From NCBI GenBank assembly GCA_035532475.1, contig DATKQY010000082.1, positions 83,130 to 147,129 of the forward strand: a DNA stretch of 64,000 bases, read 5' to 3'. This DNA comes from DATKQY01 sp035532475 (GTDB lineage: Bacteria; Actinomycetota; Acidimicrobiia; Acidimicrobiales; Bog-793). Of this stretch, positions 1 to 8,592 are shown piece after piece. The stretch's first letter is position 1. Each line of letters begins with the position of its first letter. The notes beneath the pieces are model-generated. The model was not told the origin of the DNA and did not search any database. It worked only from the letters and a program-made list of their open reading frames with translations. Both the position numbers and the translations under genes were made by a program.

Positions 1-271
1 TGCCGGCCCGTGCGAGGCGGGCGAGTCCGTCGCGGAAGCGGAGCTGGGCGCGAAGCCCGCGCTCAGCCCCGTCGTACACGTCGCCGGCGACGAGCAGGAA
101 CGCCGCGTCGCGCTCGAGCGTGAGCTCGACGATGGCGTCGAATGCCTCGAGCGAGGCCTCGCGCAGGGCGTCCGCGACGAACGGGGCCACCTCCCGGATG
201 CCCTTGAAGGGCGTGTCCAGATGGAGGTCGGCCGCGTGCACGAAGCAGAACGAGCGGCGATCGGGTCCCAC
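1..271 (-). CDS. SbcD/YhaO-like metallophosphoesterase, N-terminal part only
   Basis: About 90 residues are present; the gene continues off the left edge. The reverse-strand translation contains FVHAADLHLDTPFKG, the D-x-H metal-binding motif at the start of the calcineurin-like fold. About 45 residues later comes LLVAGDVYDGAE, the second metal-binding GD motif. This spacing is typical of bacterial DNA-repair exonucleases of the SbcD/YhaO group, which cut DNA ends with an SMC-like partner. The GTG at 271 is the closest plausible start. The frame stays open further upstream without a better start or a clear Shine-Dalgarno, so the exact start is uncertain. The gene diverges from the membrane protein beginning at 481. 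Confidence 0.8.
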   Translation of the reverse strand, partial: MGPDRRSFCFVHAADLHLDTPFKGIREVAPFVADALREASLEAFDAIVELTLERDAAFLLVAGDVYDGAERGLRAQLRFRDGLARLARAG

Positions 272-480
272 GGGCGCCGAGACTACCGAGCGGGTGTGCC
301 CTCGGCGGGCGATGCCCGCGCCGCGGCCCGGTGTCGCCCGGCGCCGGTCTCCCCGTCCGACCGGCGCTCCCCGCAGGCCGGCGTCCCCGGGCGACCGGGC
401 TCGTCGGGCTACGCTCTGGCGCTCGGTGCTCACGCCGGCCGGCGCCCCTGGCGCCGCGGCGGGGCACTGCCGAGGCTCCC

Positions 481-2226
481 GTGGCCGGAGGTTGGGCGCT
501 GACGACGACGACCGAGACGTTCGACCCGGGGTCCGGCGCGCTCCGCGCGACGCCGCCGACGCCTTCGCCGGCGCTGCGGGTGCTCGCGCTCGGCGCCGTC
601 GTGCTCGTCGCGGCCCTGGGGCTGCTTCTGCGCCTCTGGGCCCTCGGTCGCTGGCCCGTCAGCTCGGACGAGGCGATCGTCGGTCTCATGGCCAAGGAGA
701 TCCTCCAGGGTCACTTCTTCGCCTTCTACTGGGGACAGTCCTACGGCGGGGGCGAGCCGTACGTCGTGGCGGCGCTGTTCGGCGTCTTCGGCCGCTCGCC
801 GTTCGTCCTCGGCCTCACGCCCGTGCTGCTCGACGCCGTCGCGGCGCTGCTCGTGTGGCGCATCGGCAGGCGCCTGTTCTCGCCGATGGTCGGCGCCGGC
901 GCGGCCCTGCTGTTCTGGGTCTGGCCCGAGACCTACCTGTGGGAGTCGACCCTCGAGTACGGGTTCCGCTGGCTGGCCCTCGACTGCGGGCTCGTCGTGC
1001 TGCTCACGGCGCTGCGCCTCAGCGACGGGACCGAGCGCCCGGCGAAACGGGTGCTCCTCGGCTGGGGCGTGCTCGGGCTGGCGGCCGGCCTCGGGTGGTG
1101 GTGCACGCCGGAGATCGCCTACTACCTGCTCCCCGCCGCTGCGCTGCTCGTCTGGCGCCTGGCGCACCGGCGCTGTGCTGTTCGGGCGCGCGACCTGGCG
1201 ACCGCCGCGGGGGCGGCGCTGCTCGGCGCGCTCCCCTGGATCTGGGCGAACGTCACCTCGGGCTTCTCCTCGCTCGCCAGCGTGTCGCAGCCGAACCCGT
1301 CGTATCCGTTCTTCGAGCACCTGAAGGTGCTCGGCGTCCACGTCCTGCCGACACTGCTCGGCCTGCGGCTGCGCGCCGCGGCGGGCAGCCCGTCGGCGCC
1401 GTGGGTGTTCGGGACGGCGCTCGGCGCCGTCTGCTACGTGCTCGTGCTCGCCGGGGCGGTCGCCTGGCTCGTGGCGCTCGTGCGGCGGCGGGAGGCGCTC
1501 GTCCTCGTCGCCTTCGTCGTGGTGTTCCCCATCGGCTTCGCCGTGTCGCCCTTCACCTGGTTCTGGGCGGACGCCCGCTACGCGATCTACCTCGCTCCGG
1601 TTGCCTCGCTGCTGGCGGTGTCGGGCGTGGGCGCGGGGCTGCGGCGCCTGGCGCGGCCCGAGGTGTCCGCCGTGGCGCTCCCGGTGGCCGCGGGGCTCGG
1701 CCTCACGCTCTGGGCCGTGTCCCAGCTCATCCCGTACACGCCGGTCGATCTCGCCGTCTCACCCCGGGCGGGGTGGTTCTCCTGGCAGGCCGACCCGACC
1801 GGCTTCTACCGCCAGGTCGCCCACACCCTCGCCGCCGACGGCATCCACGACGCCTACGCCGGCTACTGGGTGGCCTACGTGCTCGATCTCGAGGAGCGCG
1901 ACCACCTGGTGGTGACCCCGGGCCGCCGCCGCTACGTCCGCTACCAGCCGTACGCCGACGAAGTCGCCGCCAGCACGGACCCGGCCTGGATCTTCTTCCA
2001 GCCGGCCGACCACCCGGTGCTCGCGAGCCTGACGGGCTCGCCCCTGCTCGATCCCGGCTGCGCAGCCCAGGGGGACCCGTGCCTCTCGCCCGGTGAGCTG
2101 GAGGGCTGGCTCGCTCTGCACCGTCTCAGCTACCGCGTCGTCCTGGCGGGCTACTTCGAGGCGGTCGTACCGTCCGGGCGCGTCCCTGCCGCGAGCGTGC
2201 TCGCCGAGTTCGGGATGCCGCCGTGA
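481..2226 (+). CDS. Multi-pass membrane glycosyltransferase-like protein (GT39/GT83 type)
   Basis: 581 residues if GTG 481 is used; GAGG at 472-475 is its Shine-Dalgarno. The open frame extends back to 331, but that extension is Arg/Pro-rich and looks like non-coding translation. After a first hydrophobic segment (about residues 33-53) comes RWPVSSDEAIVGLMAKEI. This is a periplasmic first loop with an Asp-Glu pair (D63, E64), as in lipid-phosphosugar-dependent transferases of the PMT/ArnT superfamily. Around ten further hydrophobic segments follow, then a soluble C-terminal domain of about 170 residues. In that superfamily the protein would move a sugar from a polyprenyl carrier to an external acceptor. 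Acceptor and donor cannot be told from the sequence. It is followed 64 bp later by an aminotransferase gene. Confidence 0.7.
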   Translation: MAGGWALTTTTETFDPGSGALRATPPTPSPALRVLALGAVVLVAALGLLLRLWALGRWPVSSDEAIVGLMAKEILQGHFFAFYWGQSYGGGEPYVVAALFGVFGRSPFVLGLTPVLLDAVAALLVWRIGRRLFSPMVGAGAALLFWVWPETYLWESTLEYGFRWLALDCGLVVLLTALRLSDGTERPAKRVLLGWGVLGLAAGLGWWCTPEIAYYLLPAAALLVWRLAHRRCAVRARDLATAAGAALLGALPWIWANVTSGFSSLASVSQPNPSYPFFEHLKVLGVHVLPTLLGLRLRAAAGSPSAPWVFGTALGAVCYVLVLAGAVAWLVALVRRREALVLVAFVVVFPIGFAVSPFTWFWADARYAIYLAPVASLLAVSGVGAGLRRLARPEVSAVALPVAAGLGLTLWAVSQLIPYTPVDLAVSPRAGWFSWQADPTGFYRQVAHTLAADGIHDAYAGYWVAYVLDLEERDHLVVTPGRRRYVRYQPYADEVAASTDPAWIFFQPADHPVLASLTGSPLLDPGCAAQGDPCLSPGELEGWLALHRLSYRVVLAGYFEAVVPSGRVPAASVLAEFGMPP

Positions 2227-2290
2227 GGCGACCGGGGCCGTTCGGGGCTGGCCACTACGCTGCACGCAGGACATTCAGCAGAGGAGGACG

Positions 2291-3676
2291 ATGACCTTCG
2301 ACCTTGGCGAGGTGCTGGCGAGCCGCCGGGGAGAGAACTTCCAGCTCTACTCGCGCTACATCAACCCGCAGCTCGTCCGCGTCCTCCGCTCGATCGGCTT
2401 CGACCGCTTCTACACACGTGCCGAGGGGCCGTACCTCTACGACGCCGACGGCCGGCGCTACCTCGACTTCCTCTCGGGGTTCGGCGTCTTCGGGCTCGGC
2501 CGGGCCCATCCGGTCGTCAAGCGCGCGCTCCACGAGGCGATCGACCTCGATCTGCCGAGCCTCGTCCAGATGGATGCGGCGCTGCTCCCGGGCGTGCTGG
2601 CGGAGGAGCTGCTGCGCAGGTGCCATCCCGGCATGGGCCGGGTGTGCTTCACGAGCTCGGGCACCGAGGCCGTTGAGGCGGCGCTCAAGTTCTCGCGAGC
2701 CGCGACGAAGCGGTCGCGGATCCTCTACTGCGATCACGCCTTCCACGGCCTCACCTACGGCTCGCTCTCGTTGAACGGCGGGCAGGACTTCCGGGCCGGG
2801 TTCGGGCCGCTGCTGCCCGACTGCGACCAGGTGCCCTTCGGCGACGCCGAGGCGCTCGAGCGCGAGCTGGCGCGCCGTGACGTGGCGGCGTTCGTCGTCG
2901 AGCCGATCCAGGGCAAGGGCGTGAACGTCGCGCCCGAGGCGTACTGGGACGCCGTCCAGGAGCTGTGCAGGCGGCACGGCACCCTGCTCGTGGTCGACGA
3001 GGTCCAGACGGGCCTCGGGCGGACGGGCCGGTTGTGGGCGCACGAGCACTACGGCCTCGTGCCCGACGTGATGACCGTGTCGAAGGCGCTCTCCGGCGGC
3101 TACATCCCGGTCGGGGCGATGATCTCCACCGCGGCCGTGTCCGATGCCGTGTACTCCTCGATGGAGCGGGCGATGGCACACTCGTCGACGTTCAAGAACA
3201 ACCAGCTCGCCATGGTCGCCGGGCTCGCCACGCTCCAGACCATCGACGACGAGGAGCTGGTCGACAAGGCGCGCGTCACCGGGGACGCGTTCGAGAAGGC
3301 CCTCGCCCCGCTCGTCGAGCGCTACGAGCTCTTCCACGAGGTGCGCGGCAAGGGCCTGATGATCGGCTTGGAGTTCGGGGCACCGATCTCGCGCCGGCTG
3401 CGCGCCCGGTTCCGGATGCTCGAGATGGCCCATACGGGCCTGTTCTCCCAGACCATCGTGGGACCGCTGTTCCAGCGCCACGGCATCTTGACCCAGGTCG
3501 CCGGCGACGGGATGAACGTCGTCAAGCTCCTGCCGCCGCTCGTGTGCGGCCAGGAGCACGTCGACTACTTCGTCGAGGCGCTCGACGACGTGTTGCGCGA
3601 CGCGCACGAGGGCTCGTCGCTCGTCTACGAGTTCGGCAAGACCTTGGCGAGGGCATCGCTGCAGCGCGATCGCTAG
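2291..3676 (+). CDS. Class III PLP-dependent aminotransferase
   Basis: 461 residues. ATG 2291 is chosen because GAGGAGG lies just upstream (2281-2287); the open frame reaches back to 2093 but overlaps the previous gene. The order of motifs is that of fold-type I, class III aminotransferases: an N-terminal YLYDADGRRYLDFLSGFG segment, CFTSSGTEAVEAALKFSR for cofactor phosphate binding, VVDEVQTGLGRTG for the Asp that contacts the pyridine nitrogen, and MTVSKALSGGYIPVG with the Schiff-base lysine. Family members transfer an omega-amino group from ornithine, GABA, diamines or amino sugars. The substrate is not evident here. The preceding glycosyltransferase could hint at envelope sugar or lipid modification, but that is only a neighbourhood argument. 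Confidence 0.85.
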   Translation: MTFDLGEVLASRRGENFQLYSRYINPQLVRVLRSIGFDRFYTRAEGPYLYDADGRRYLDFLSGFGVFGLGRAHPVVKRALHEAIDLDLPSLVQMDAALLPGVLAEELLRRCHPGMGRVCFTSSGTEAVEAALKFSRAATKRSRILYCDHAFHGLTYGSLSLNGGQDFRAGFGPLLPDCDQVPFGDAEALERELARRDVAAFVVEPIQGKGVNVAPEAYWDAVQELCRRHGTLLVVDEVQTGLGRTGRLWAHEHYGLVPDVMTVSKALSGGYIPVGAMISTAAVSDAVYSSMERAMAHSSTFKNNQLAMVAGLATLQTIDDEELVDKARVTGDAFEKALAPLVERYELFHEVRGKGLMIGLEFGAPISRRLRARFRMLEMAHTGLFSQTIVGPLFQRHGILTQVAGDGMNVVKLLPPLVCGQEHVDYFVEALDDVLRDAHEGSSLVYEFGKTLARASLQRDR

Positions 3677-3701
3677 TCGTCCGCGGCCGCCTCGTGCCGG
3701 T

Positions 3702-4766
3702 ATGCGCCCCGCATCCGGTCGCCGTCTGGGTCCCGCCGCGCTCGCGCTCGGAGCGCTGGCGCTGCTCGGCGCCGCCTGTGGCTCGGGCGCCGCCTCCACG
3801 AGCTCCTCGCCGTCTTCGACCACCACCACCACGACCACCACGACGACGACGCTGCCCCAGCCGGTCAAGGTGGACGGGACGGGGACGGCGGGTCCCCTCG
3901 GCTCGCTCGGCCTGGTGGAGCGCGTCCCCGTGGTGCCGGTCCCCGACGGTGCCGTCACGCCGCCACCAGATCCGCCCGCGTCCGCAGCCGCCGCGCACGC
4001 CCTCCAGGTCGGCTTCCACCAGCTCGGCGCGGGGCCCGACCTCCTGCTGATCATGGGCCAGCACGGCACCATGACCTGGTGGGACCCTGCGCTGCTCAAC
4101 GATCTGGCCCAGCACTACCGCGTCACGATCTTCGACCTGCCCGGCATCGGCTACTCCGCGCCGGACCCGGCGGCGACGTCGGTGGAGGCCCTCGCCGACG
4201 TCACGGCCGGCCTGTCTGGCGCGCTCGGACTCGTGCACCCGGTGCTGCTCGGCTGGGGCCTCGGAGGCGAGGTCGCGCTCGCCCTCGCCGAGCGCCATCC
4301 GGGGCTCGCGTCCAAGCTCGTCCTCGTCGACACGAGCGCCGGCGGACCGGCGGCGACCCCGCCGGCGCCGGCGGTGTCCCAGCTCATGGCGGCGCCTGAC
4401 GCCACCATGATCGAGCTGTCGCGCCTGTGCTACCCGCCGAGCGCCGAAGCGGAACGGCGGGCCTTCATCGGTCGGATCGCGGAGCTCGCCCCCGACGACA
4501 TCGTGGCGTCGGCTCTCGCGAGCCAGGCGGCGCTGCAGTCGGCGTTCAGCGCCGACAAGTCGGTGGCCGAGGAGCTGCCGACGATCAGCGTGCCGGCGTT
4601 GGTCGTGGTCGGCGAGCAGGACGAGATCTTCCCCGAGGCGAACGCGACGGCCCTCGTCGCGGGCCTGCGCACCGTCCACGTGCTGCTGCTGCCCGACGCC
4701 GGCTATGCGTCGCTCTTCCAGGACGAGCCCCGCTTCGTCAGCGCCGTGGAGTCCTTCACCGGCTGA
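3702..4766 (+). CDS. Lipoprotein with a catalytically degenerate alpha/beta hydrolase fold
   Basis: 354 residues. The N-terminus is a lipoprotein signal (hydrophobic run, then LLGAAC with the lipidated Cys at 26). A Ser-rich stretch and eleven consecutive Thr (40-50) follow, a wall-spanning linker seen in actinobacterial lipoproteins. From about residue 110 the alpha/beta hydrolase pattern is clear: LLLIMGQHG, then VTIFDLPGIGYSAP, then the elbow region VLLGWGLGGEVALALAERHP. The nucleophile position of G-x-S-x-G is Gly (G186). The usual C-terminal AGH is AGY (LPDAGYASLF), so two of the three catalytic residues are absent; an Asp in VVGEQDEIFP remains. It may be a binding or structural protein rather than an enzyme. 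It lies 25 bp after the aminotransferase, in the same direction. Confidence 0.8.
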   Translation: MRPASGRRLGPAALALGALALLGAACGSGAASTSSSPSSTTTTTTTTTTTLPQPVKVDGTGTAGPLGSLGLVERVPVVPVPDGAVTPPPDPPASAAAAHALQVGFHQLGAGPDLLLIMGQHGTMTWWDPALLNDLAQHYRVTIFDLPGIGYSAPDPAATSVEALADVTAGLSGALGLVHPVLLGWGLGGEVALALAERHPGLASKLVLVDTSAGGPAATPPAPAVSQLMAAPDATMIELSRLCYPPSAEAERRAFIGRIAELAPDDIVASALASQAALQSAFSADKSVAEELPTISVPALVVVGEQDEIFPEANATALVAGLRTVHVLLLPDAGYASLFQDEPRFVSAVESFTG

Positions 4767-4970
4767 GCGCCACCTTGCGGGCCGCCGGCGGGGGGTGCCG
4801 GCCACCCGTGAGCCGGCCGTCCTGGCGAATGTTCAGCCAGGTGTCGCGCCGGTGTGCCGCGCCGGTCTCCGAGATGTAAGTCGACCGGCCTAGCTTCGCC
4901 CCCGCGGCGCGACCCTGCGCGCCGTGTGACCGTCCGGGAGTCGTCCGGCGGCGCGCACCCCGATCCGACC

Positions 4971-4976
4971 AAGGAG
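4971..4976 (+). promoter_or_regulatory. Strong Shine-Dalgarno of the secreted phosphoesterase gene
   Basis: AAGGAG lies 8 bases before ATG 4985 and fixes that start. The 218-bp stretch between 4767 and 4984 shows no gene; I see no unambiguous promoter in it. Confidence 0.7.
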
Positions 4977-4984
4977 CGCGGAGC

Positions 4985-6745
4985 ATGAGAGCACTTCACC
5001 GGGTGGTCCCGACCGTCCTCGCCGCGGCGGGGTTCGGCGTCGCCAGCGCCATGCTGGCGATGGCCGGCCCTGCCGCGGCAGGGTCCCGCCCAGCGGCCGT
5101 GGCGAGCCACCGCCATGACGTCGGCGACGGGGGTCGCGCGACGACGACCCCGATCAAGCACCTGGTGGTGATCTTTGACGAGAACGTCTCGTTCGATCAC
5201 TACTTCGGGACGTACCCGGTGGCGACGAACCCGTCGGGAGAGCCGGCCTTCCAGGCCGTCCCGGGCACCCCCGACGTGAACGGGCTGTCGACGGCGTTGC
5301 TGGCGCACAACCCGAACGCCTCGAACCCCGAGCGCCTCGACCGGAGCGACGCGCTCACCTGCGACCAGGATCACGGCTACAGCGCCGAGCAGAAGGCGGT
5401 CGACGGAGGGGCGATGGACCAGGTCGTGCCGAACACCGGCAACGGGTTGACGCTCGCGCAGTGTCTCGCCGGGCTGAGCGAGCCGGTGCCCGCCGACGCC
5501 ACGACGAACAACGCGGTGATGGACTACTTCGACGGCAACACGGTGACGGGCCTGTGGAACTACGCGCAGCACTTCGCGATGAGCGACAACGCGTACGGCA
5601 CGACCTACGGGCCGTCGACGCCCGGCGCCCTGAACGTCACCTCGGCCCAGACCTACGGCACGGTGTGCGGCCCGGCCTCGGCGACGATCAACGACACCCC
5701 CTGCACCGGGCCGTCGGACCCGACCACCATCACCGCGACTCCCGGCACGGAGCTCGCGGCCGGGCCCGGGACGACCACCAGCGACACCGACCCGTACTAC
5801 GACGTCTGCTCCTACCTGTCGAAGACCGACGGAGGCGACGCCAACACCCCGGCGAAGACCCTCAAGATGGGCGGCCCGAACATCGGCGACCTGCTGAACG
5901 CGAGCGGGGTCACCTGGGGCTGGTTCGAGGGCGGCTTCGACAGCGCCTACGTGCCGGGCACGGGGGCGACACCTCCGACGACCGCCCAGCTCTGCGCCGA
6001 GACCCACAAGAACATCGGTGGTGCCTCGGTCGTCGACTACATCCCGCACCACGAGCCGTTCCAGTACTACGCCTCGACGGCGAACCCGCAGCACCTGCCG
6101 CCGACCTCGGTGGCGATGGTCGGCCACCAGGACCAGGCGAACCACCAGTACGACCTGGCCGACTTCTGGGCGGCGGCCGATTCCGGCAACATGCCGGCCG
6201 TCTCGTTCCTGAAGGCCGCCGCCTACCAGGACGGCCACGCCGGCTACTCCGACCCGCTCGACGAGCAGCACTTCCTCGTGTCGACGATCAACCAGCTCGA
6301 GCAGCTGCCGACCTGGCGCTCGACGGCCGTCGTCATCACCTGGGACGACTCCGACGGCTGGTACGACCACGTGGTCGGTCCGCTCCTCACGCAGTCACAA
6401 AGCCCCCTCGACGCGCTGACCGGGACGGGACTGTGCGGCGCCAAGCTCACCGCCGTCCCGACGAACAGCGCGGGTCAGCCCGAGCAGGGTCGCTGCGGGC
6501 TCGGTCCTCGTCTCCCGTTCCTCGTCATCTCGCCGTACGCGAAGACGAACTACGTCAGCAACTCCGTGATCGACCAGAGCTCGGTGGTGAGCTTCATCGA
6601 GCAGAACTGGGGCCTGCCGGCCCTCGGAAACGGCGCCGCCGACGCGACGGCCGGGTCGATCCTTCCGATGTTCGACTTCCAGCAGTGGACGGGCAAGCGG
6701 CTCTTCCTCGACCCGGTGACGGGCGAGCCGACCGGCAACGACTGA
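4985..6745 (+). CDS. Secreted phosphoesterase of the phospholipase C / acid phosphatase family (PF04185)
   Basis: 586 residues. A Sec-type signal peptide spans about residues 1-32 (Arg near the start, hydrophobic core, Ala-rich cleavage region). The mature protein opens with PIKHLVVIFDENVSFDHYFG. This is the N-terminal signature of the phosphoesterase family that includes mycobacterial phospholipases C and Francisella AcpA; it contains the metal/phosphate-binding Glu-Asn and the His-Tyr. Later landmarks are MSDNAYGTTYGPSTPG, TWGWFEGGFD, and the C-terminal ITWDDSDGWYDHV plus RLPFLVISPYAKTNYV, which carry metal-binding Asp and His. Family members release phosphate or phosphorylated headgroups outside the cell. 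It has its own ribosome site and is followed by a bidirectional hairpin. Confidence 0.87.
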   Translation: MRALHRVVPTVLAAAGFGVASAMLAMAGPAAAGSRPAAVASHRHDVGDGGRATTTPIKHLVVIFDENVSFDHYFGTYPVATNPSGEPAFQAVPGTPDVNGLSTALLAHNPNASNPERLDRSDALTCDQDHGYSAEQKAVDGGAMDQVVPNTGNGLTLAQCLAGLSEPVPADATTNNAVMDYFDGNTVTGLWNYAQHFAMSDNAYGTTYGPSTPGALNVTSAQTYGTVCGPASATINDTPCTGPSDPTTITATPGTELAAGPGTTTSDTDPYYDVCSYLSKTDGGDANTPAKTLKMGGPNIGDLLNASGVTWGWFEGGFDSAYVPGTGATPPTTAQLCAETHKNIGGASVVDYIPHHEPFQYYASTANPQHLPPTSVAMVGHQDQANHQYDLADFWAAADSGNMPAVSFLKAAAYQDGHAGYSDPLDEQHFLVSTINQLEQLPTWRSTAVVITWDDSDGWYDHVVGPLLTQSQSPLDALTGTGLCGAKLTAVPTNSAGQPEQGRCGLGPRLPFLVISPYAKTNYVSNSVIDQSSVVSFIEQNWGLPALGNGAADATAGSILPMFDFQQWTGKRLFLDPVTGEPTGND

Positions 6746-6758
6746 GATGCCCTGAAGG

Positions 6759-6810
6759 AGCCTCCCCGGTGGGCGCGCCGGTTCGTCCGGGCAACACCAC
6801 CGGGGAGGCT
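6759..6810. terminator. Bidirectional stem-loop terminator between convergent genes
   Basis: A perfect 13-bp inverted repeat: the left arm AGCCTCCCCGGTG (6759-6771) pairs with the right arm at 6798-6810 across a 26-nt GC-rich loop. It sits 14 bp past the stop of the phosphoesterase and 73 bp from the end of the convergent metallophosphoesterase. No U-tract is present, as is common in high-GC actinobacteria. Confidence 0.75.
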
Positions 6811-6882
6811 GCTACCCCACCGCACCCGCGGGGCGCGGCCGCGTCAGGAAGGCGAACGTCCTCCGACAGCGCCACCGGTCGT

Positions 6883-8511
6883 TCAGCAGAGCGGGAAGGG
6901 CGAGGGGAGGACCAGCTCGACGTTGCGGTCTTTGCGTCCACCCTCGAGGTGGACCGCGAAGCCGGCGGCGGGCACGTTGGCGGCGAGCTCGCGGTGGATC
7001 GCCGCAAGACGCGCGGCACCGTCGGCCTGGCGCGGATCGGGCCCTGCGAGGTGGTCGACCATCGTGCAGAGGATCGACAGCGTCCCGTCGCCGTTCGCCA
7101 CCAGCTCGACGAGCCTCGCCTGCGACGGCCAGTCGGCGAGCGCGACGGTCGACACCTCCCAAAAGCCGGTACCGGGCGCGTCGGGCGACTCGCGAAGCAC
7201 CACCTCGTTCAGGTGCCGGTGCCCGTTCAGCCACAGCACGACGTTCGGGTGGCGGTGGAGCAGCGCGCGGACCTCCCGGGCCGTCACCCGCGGCTGGTCC
7301 TCCTCGGGGCCGTCCGCGAGCTCCCGGTCGTTCGTCATCGAGGTCAGCCCGTGGTGCGAGGCCAGGACCACGAGGCGGTTCTCGCGTCCGGAGCCGGTGG
7401 AAGCGCCCGCCCGGCCCCCGGACGCATGGACCTCCGCGAGCCGCTCCTCGAGCCAGCGGAACTGACGGACGCCGAGGCTCCCGTCGGATCTGCCGTCCAT
7501 GTTCGTCGTGTCGAGGACGATCACCCGGACGCGCTCGATGCCGTCGTACACCCCGTACGCCGTCCCCTGCGACAGGTTGTGCTGGTCGAAGCCGTGGCCG
7601 GCCGGCAGCCCGCCGGCGCGGAGGTGGGCCTCGACGAAGTCCCTCCTGCCGACGACCCGCCGCTGCGGGTCAGCAGGGACCGTGCGGGCAGGACCGGCAA
7701 GGAAGCGCTCGGGGCTTGCGAAGAACTCGACCTCGTGGCCGAGCGGCTCGAGCCCGTCGGGGATGGCCGTCGGCTTCTCGCTGCCGAGCACGATCCGGCG
7801 GTAGGCCGCGGTCGGGACGACCTCCCCGAAGGGGAGCCCGTCGTGGTTGCCGAAGCACGACAGCCACGGGACGCCGACGCCGCCGGCCACGAACGAGCGC
7901 GCCGCGTCGTCGAGCAGCCCGGGGTAGTCGGGGAATCCCCACCGGCTCTTGTAGCGGTCGGTGCCCGGATCGGGATGCCAGTAGAGATCGCTCGGCCACG
8001 CCGGCGACTGCACGCCCTCGTAGCCCGGGCCGCCCGACGCGGGGTCGAGCGGCCCGCCGCCCAGCAGCGCCACGAACCAGGTCAGCTCGTTCAGCTGCGC
8101 GTTGTCGAGGTTGTCACCGGTGCACAGCGCGAGGCCGAGGGGCACCCCGGTGTCGGGACTCTCGCGAAGCGAGGCGATGGTGCTCGCCATGAGGTCGCAC
8201 GCCCAAGGCCCGAGGACCTCCTGCGGCCGCTGTGCTGGGACGTAGGAGTGCACGCCGGTGCGGCCGCGCAGGTACTCGAAGAACTCGAAGCGGCCGGGCG
8301 AGCGAGCGTCGGCGAGCTGGAGGTCGGTCAGCTGGACGAGGAACAGCATGCTGCGTCGCCCGGCCGGGTCCTCGCTGCGCCGCACGAGCTCGTCGCGCAC
8401 GACGCGGGGCTCCCCCGAGCCGAAAGCGAGTCGGCGGTACGCGCTCTCGGTGCCCGCGCCGGCGATCTCACCGGCGACGATGGTCCGCTGCAGGGTCGTC
8501 GGGGTCGTCAC
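6883..8511 (-). CDS. Metallophosphoesterase (actinobacterial calcineurin-like family)
   Basis: 542 residues, GTG start at 8511. Calcineurin-like motifs appear in order: LVQLTDLQLADARSPG (D-x-Q in place of the common D-x-H), LALCTGDNLDNAQ for the bridging metal site, SCFGNHD for the GNHD motif, LVVLASHHGLTS and VVLWLNGHRHLNEV for the C-terminal metal-binding histidines. No signal peptide is evident, so it probably acts in the cytoplasm. The overall pattern resembles the long actinobacterial metallophosphoesterase family described from Propionibacterium; the substrate is not known. It is the last gene in the direction of the ABC importer operon (81-bp gap), so it may act on a phosphorylated compound brought in by that importer. 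That is inference. Confidence 0.82.
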   Translation of the reverse strand: MTTPTTLQRTIVAGEIAGAGTESAYRRLAFGSGEPRVVRDELVRRSEDPAGRRSMLFLVQLTDLQLADARSPGRFEFFEYLRGRTGVHSYVPAQRPQEVLGPWACDLMASTIASLRESPDTGVPLGLALCTGDNLDNAQLNELTWFVALLGGGPLDPASGGPGYEGVQSPAWPSDLYWHPDPGTDRYKSRWGFPDYPGLLDDAARSFVAGGVGVPWLSCFGNHDGLPFGEVVPTAAYRRIVLGSEKPTAIPDGLEPLGHEVEFFASPERFLAGPARTVPADPQRRVVGRRDFVEAHLRAGGLPAGHGFDQHNLSQGTAYGVYDGIERVRVIVLDTTNMDGRSDGSLGVRQFRWLEERLAEVHASGGRAGASTGSGRENRLVVLASHHGLTSMTNDRELADGPEEDQPRVTAREVRALLHRHPNVVLWLNGHRHLNEVVLRESPDAPGTGFWEVSTVALADWPSQARLVELVANGDGTLSILCTMVDHLAGPDPRQADGAARLAAIHRELAANVPAAGFAVHLEGGRKDRNVELVLPSPFPLC

Positions 8512-8592
8512 CGCGACACCACCGCCGCGATCAGCGGCCGCGGGGGCGCAGCGGCGCCCTTGCGGGTCGCTGCCGCCGCCCGGGGCAGGCGC

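Noticed and set aside
246..260. CAGAA followed by CGAGC at 246 as a further regulon site
   Set aside because: The right half is GGCGA rather than TTCTN, and it lies inside the SbcD-like coding region.
3811..3853. ACC/ACG triplet run
   Set aside because: It encodes the Thr linker of the lipoprotein; it is a codon-level repeat, not a separate repeat element.
2255..4099. A 614-codon minus-strand frame
   Set aside because: Antisense to the aminotransferase and the lipoprotein; biased composition and no motif.
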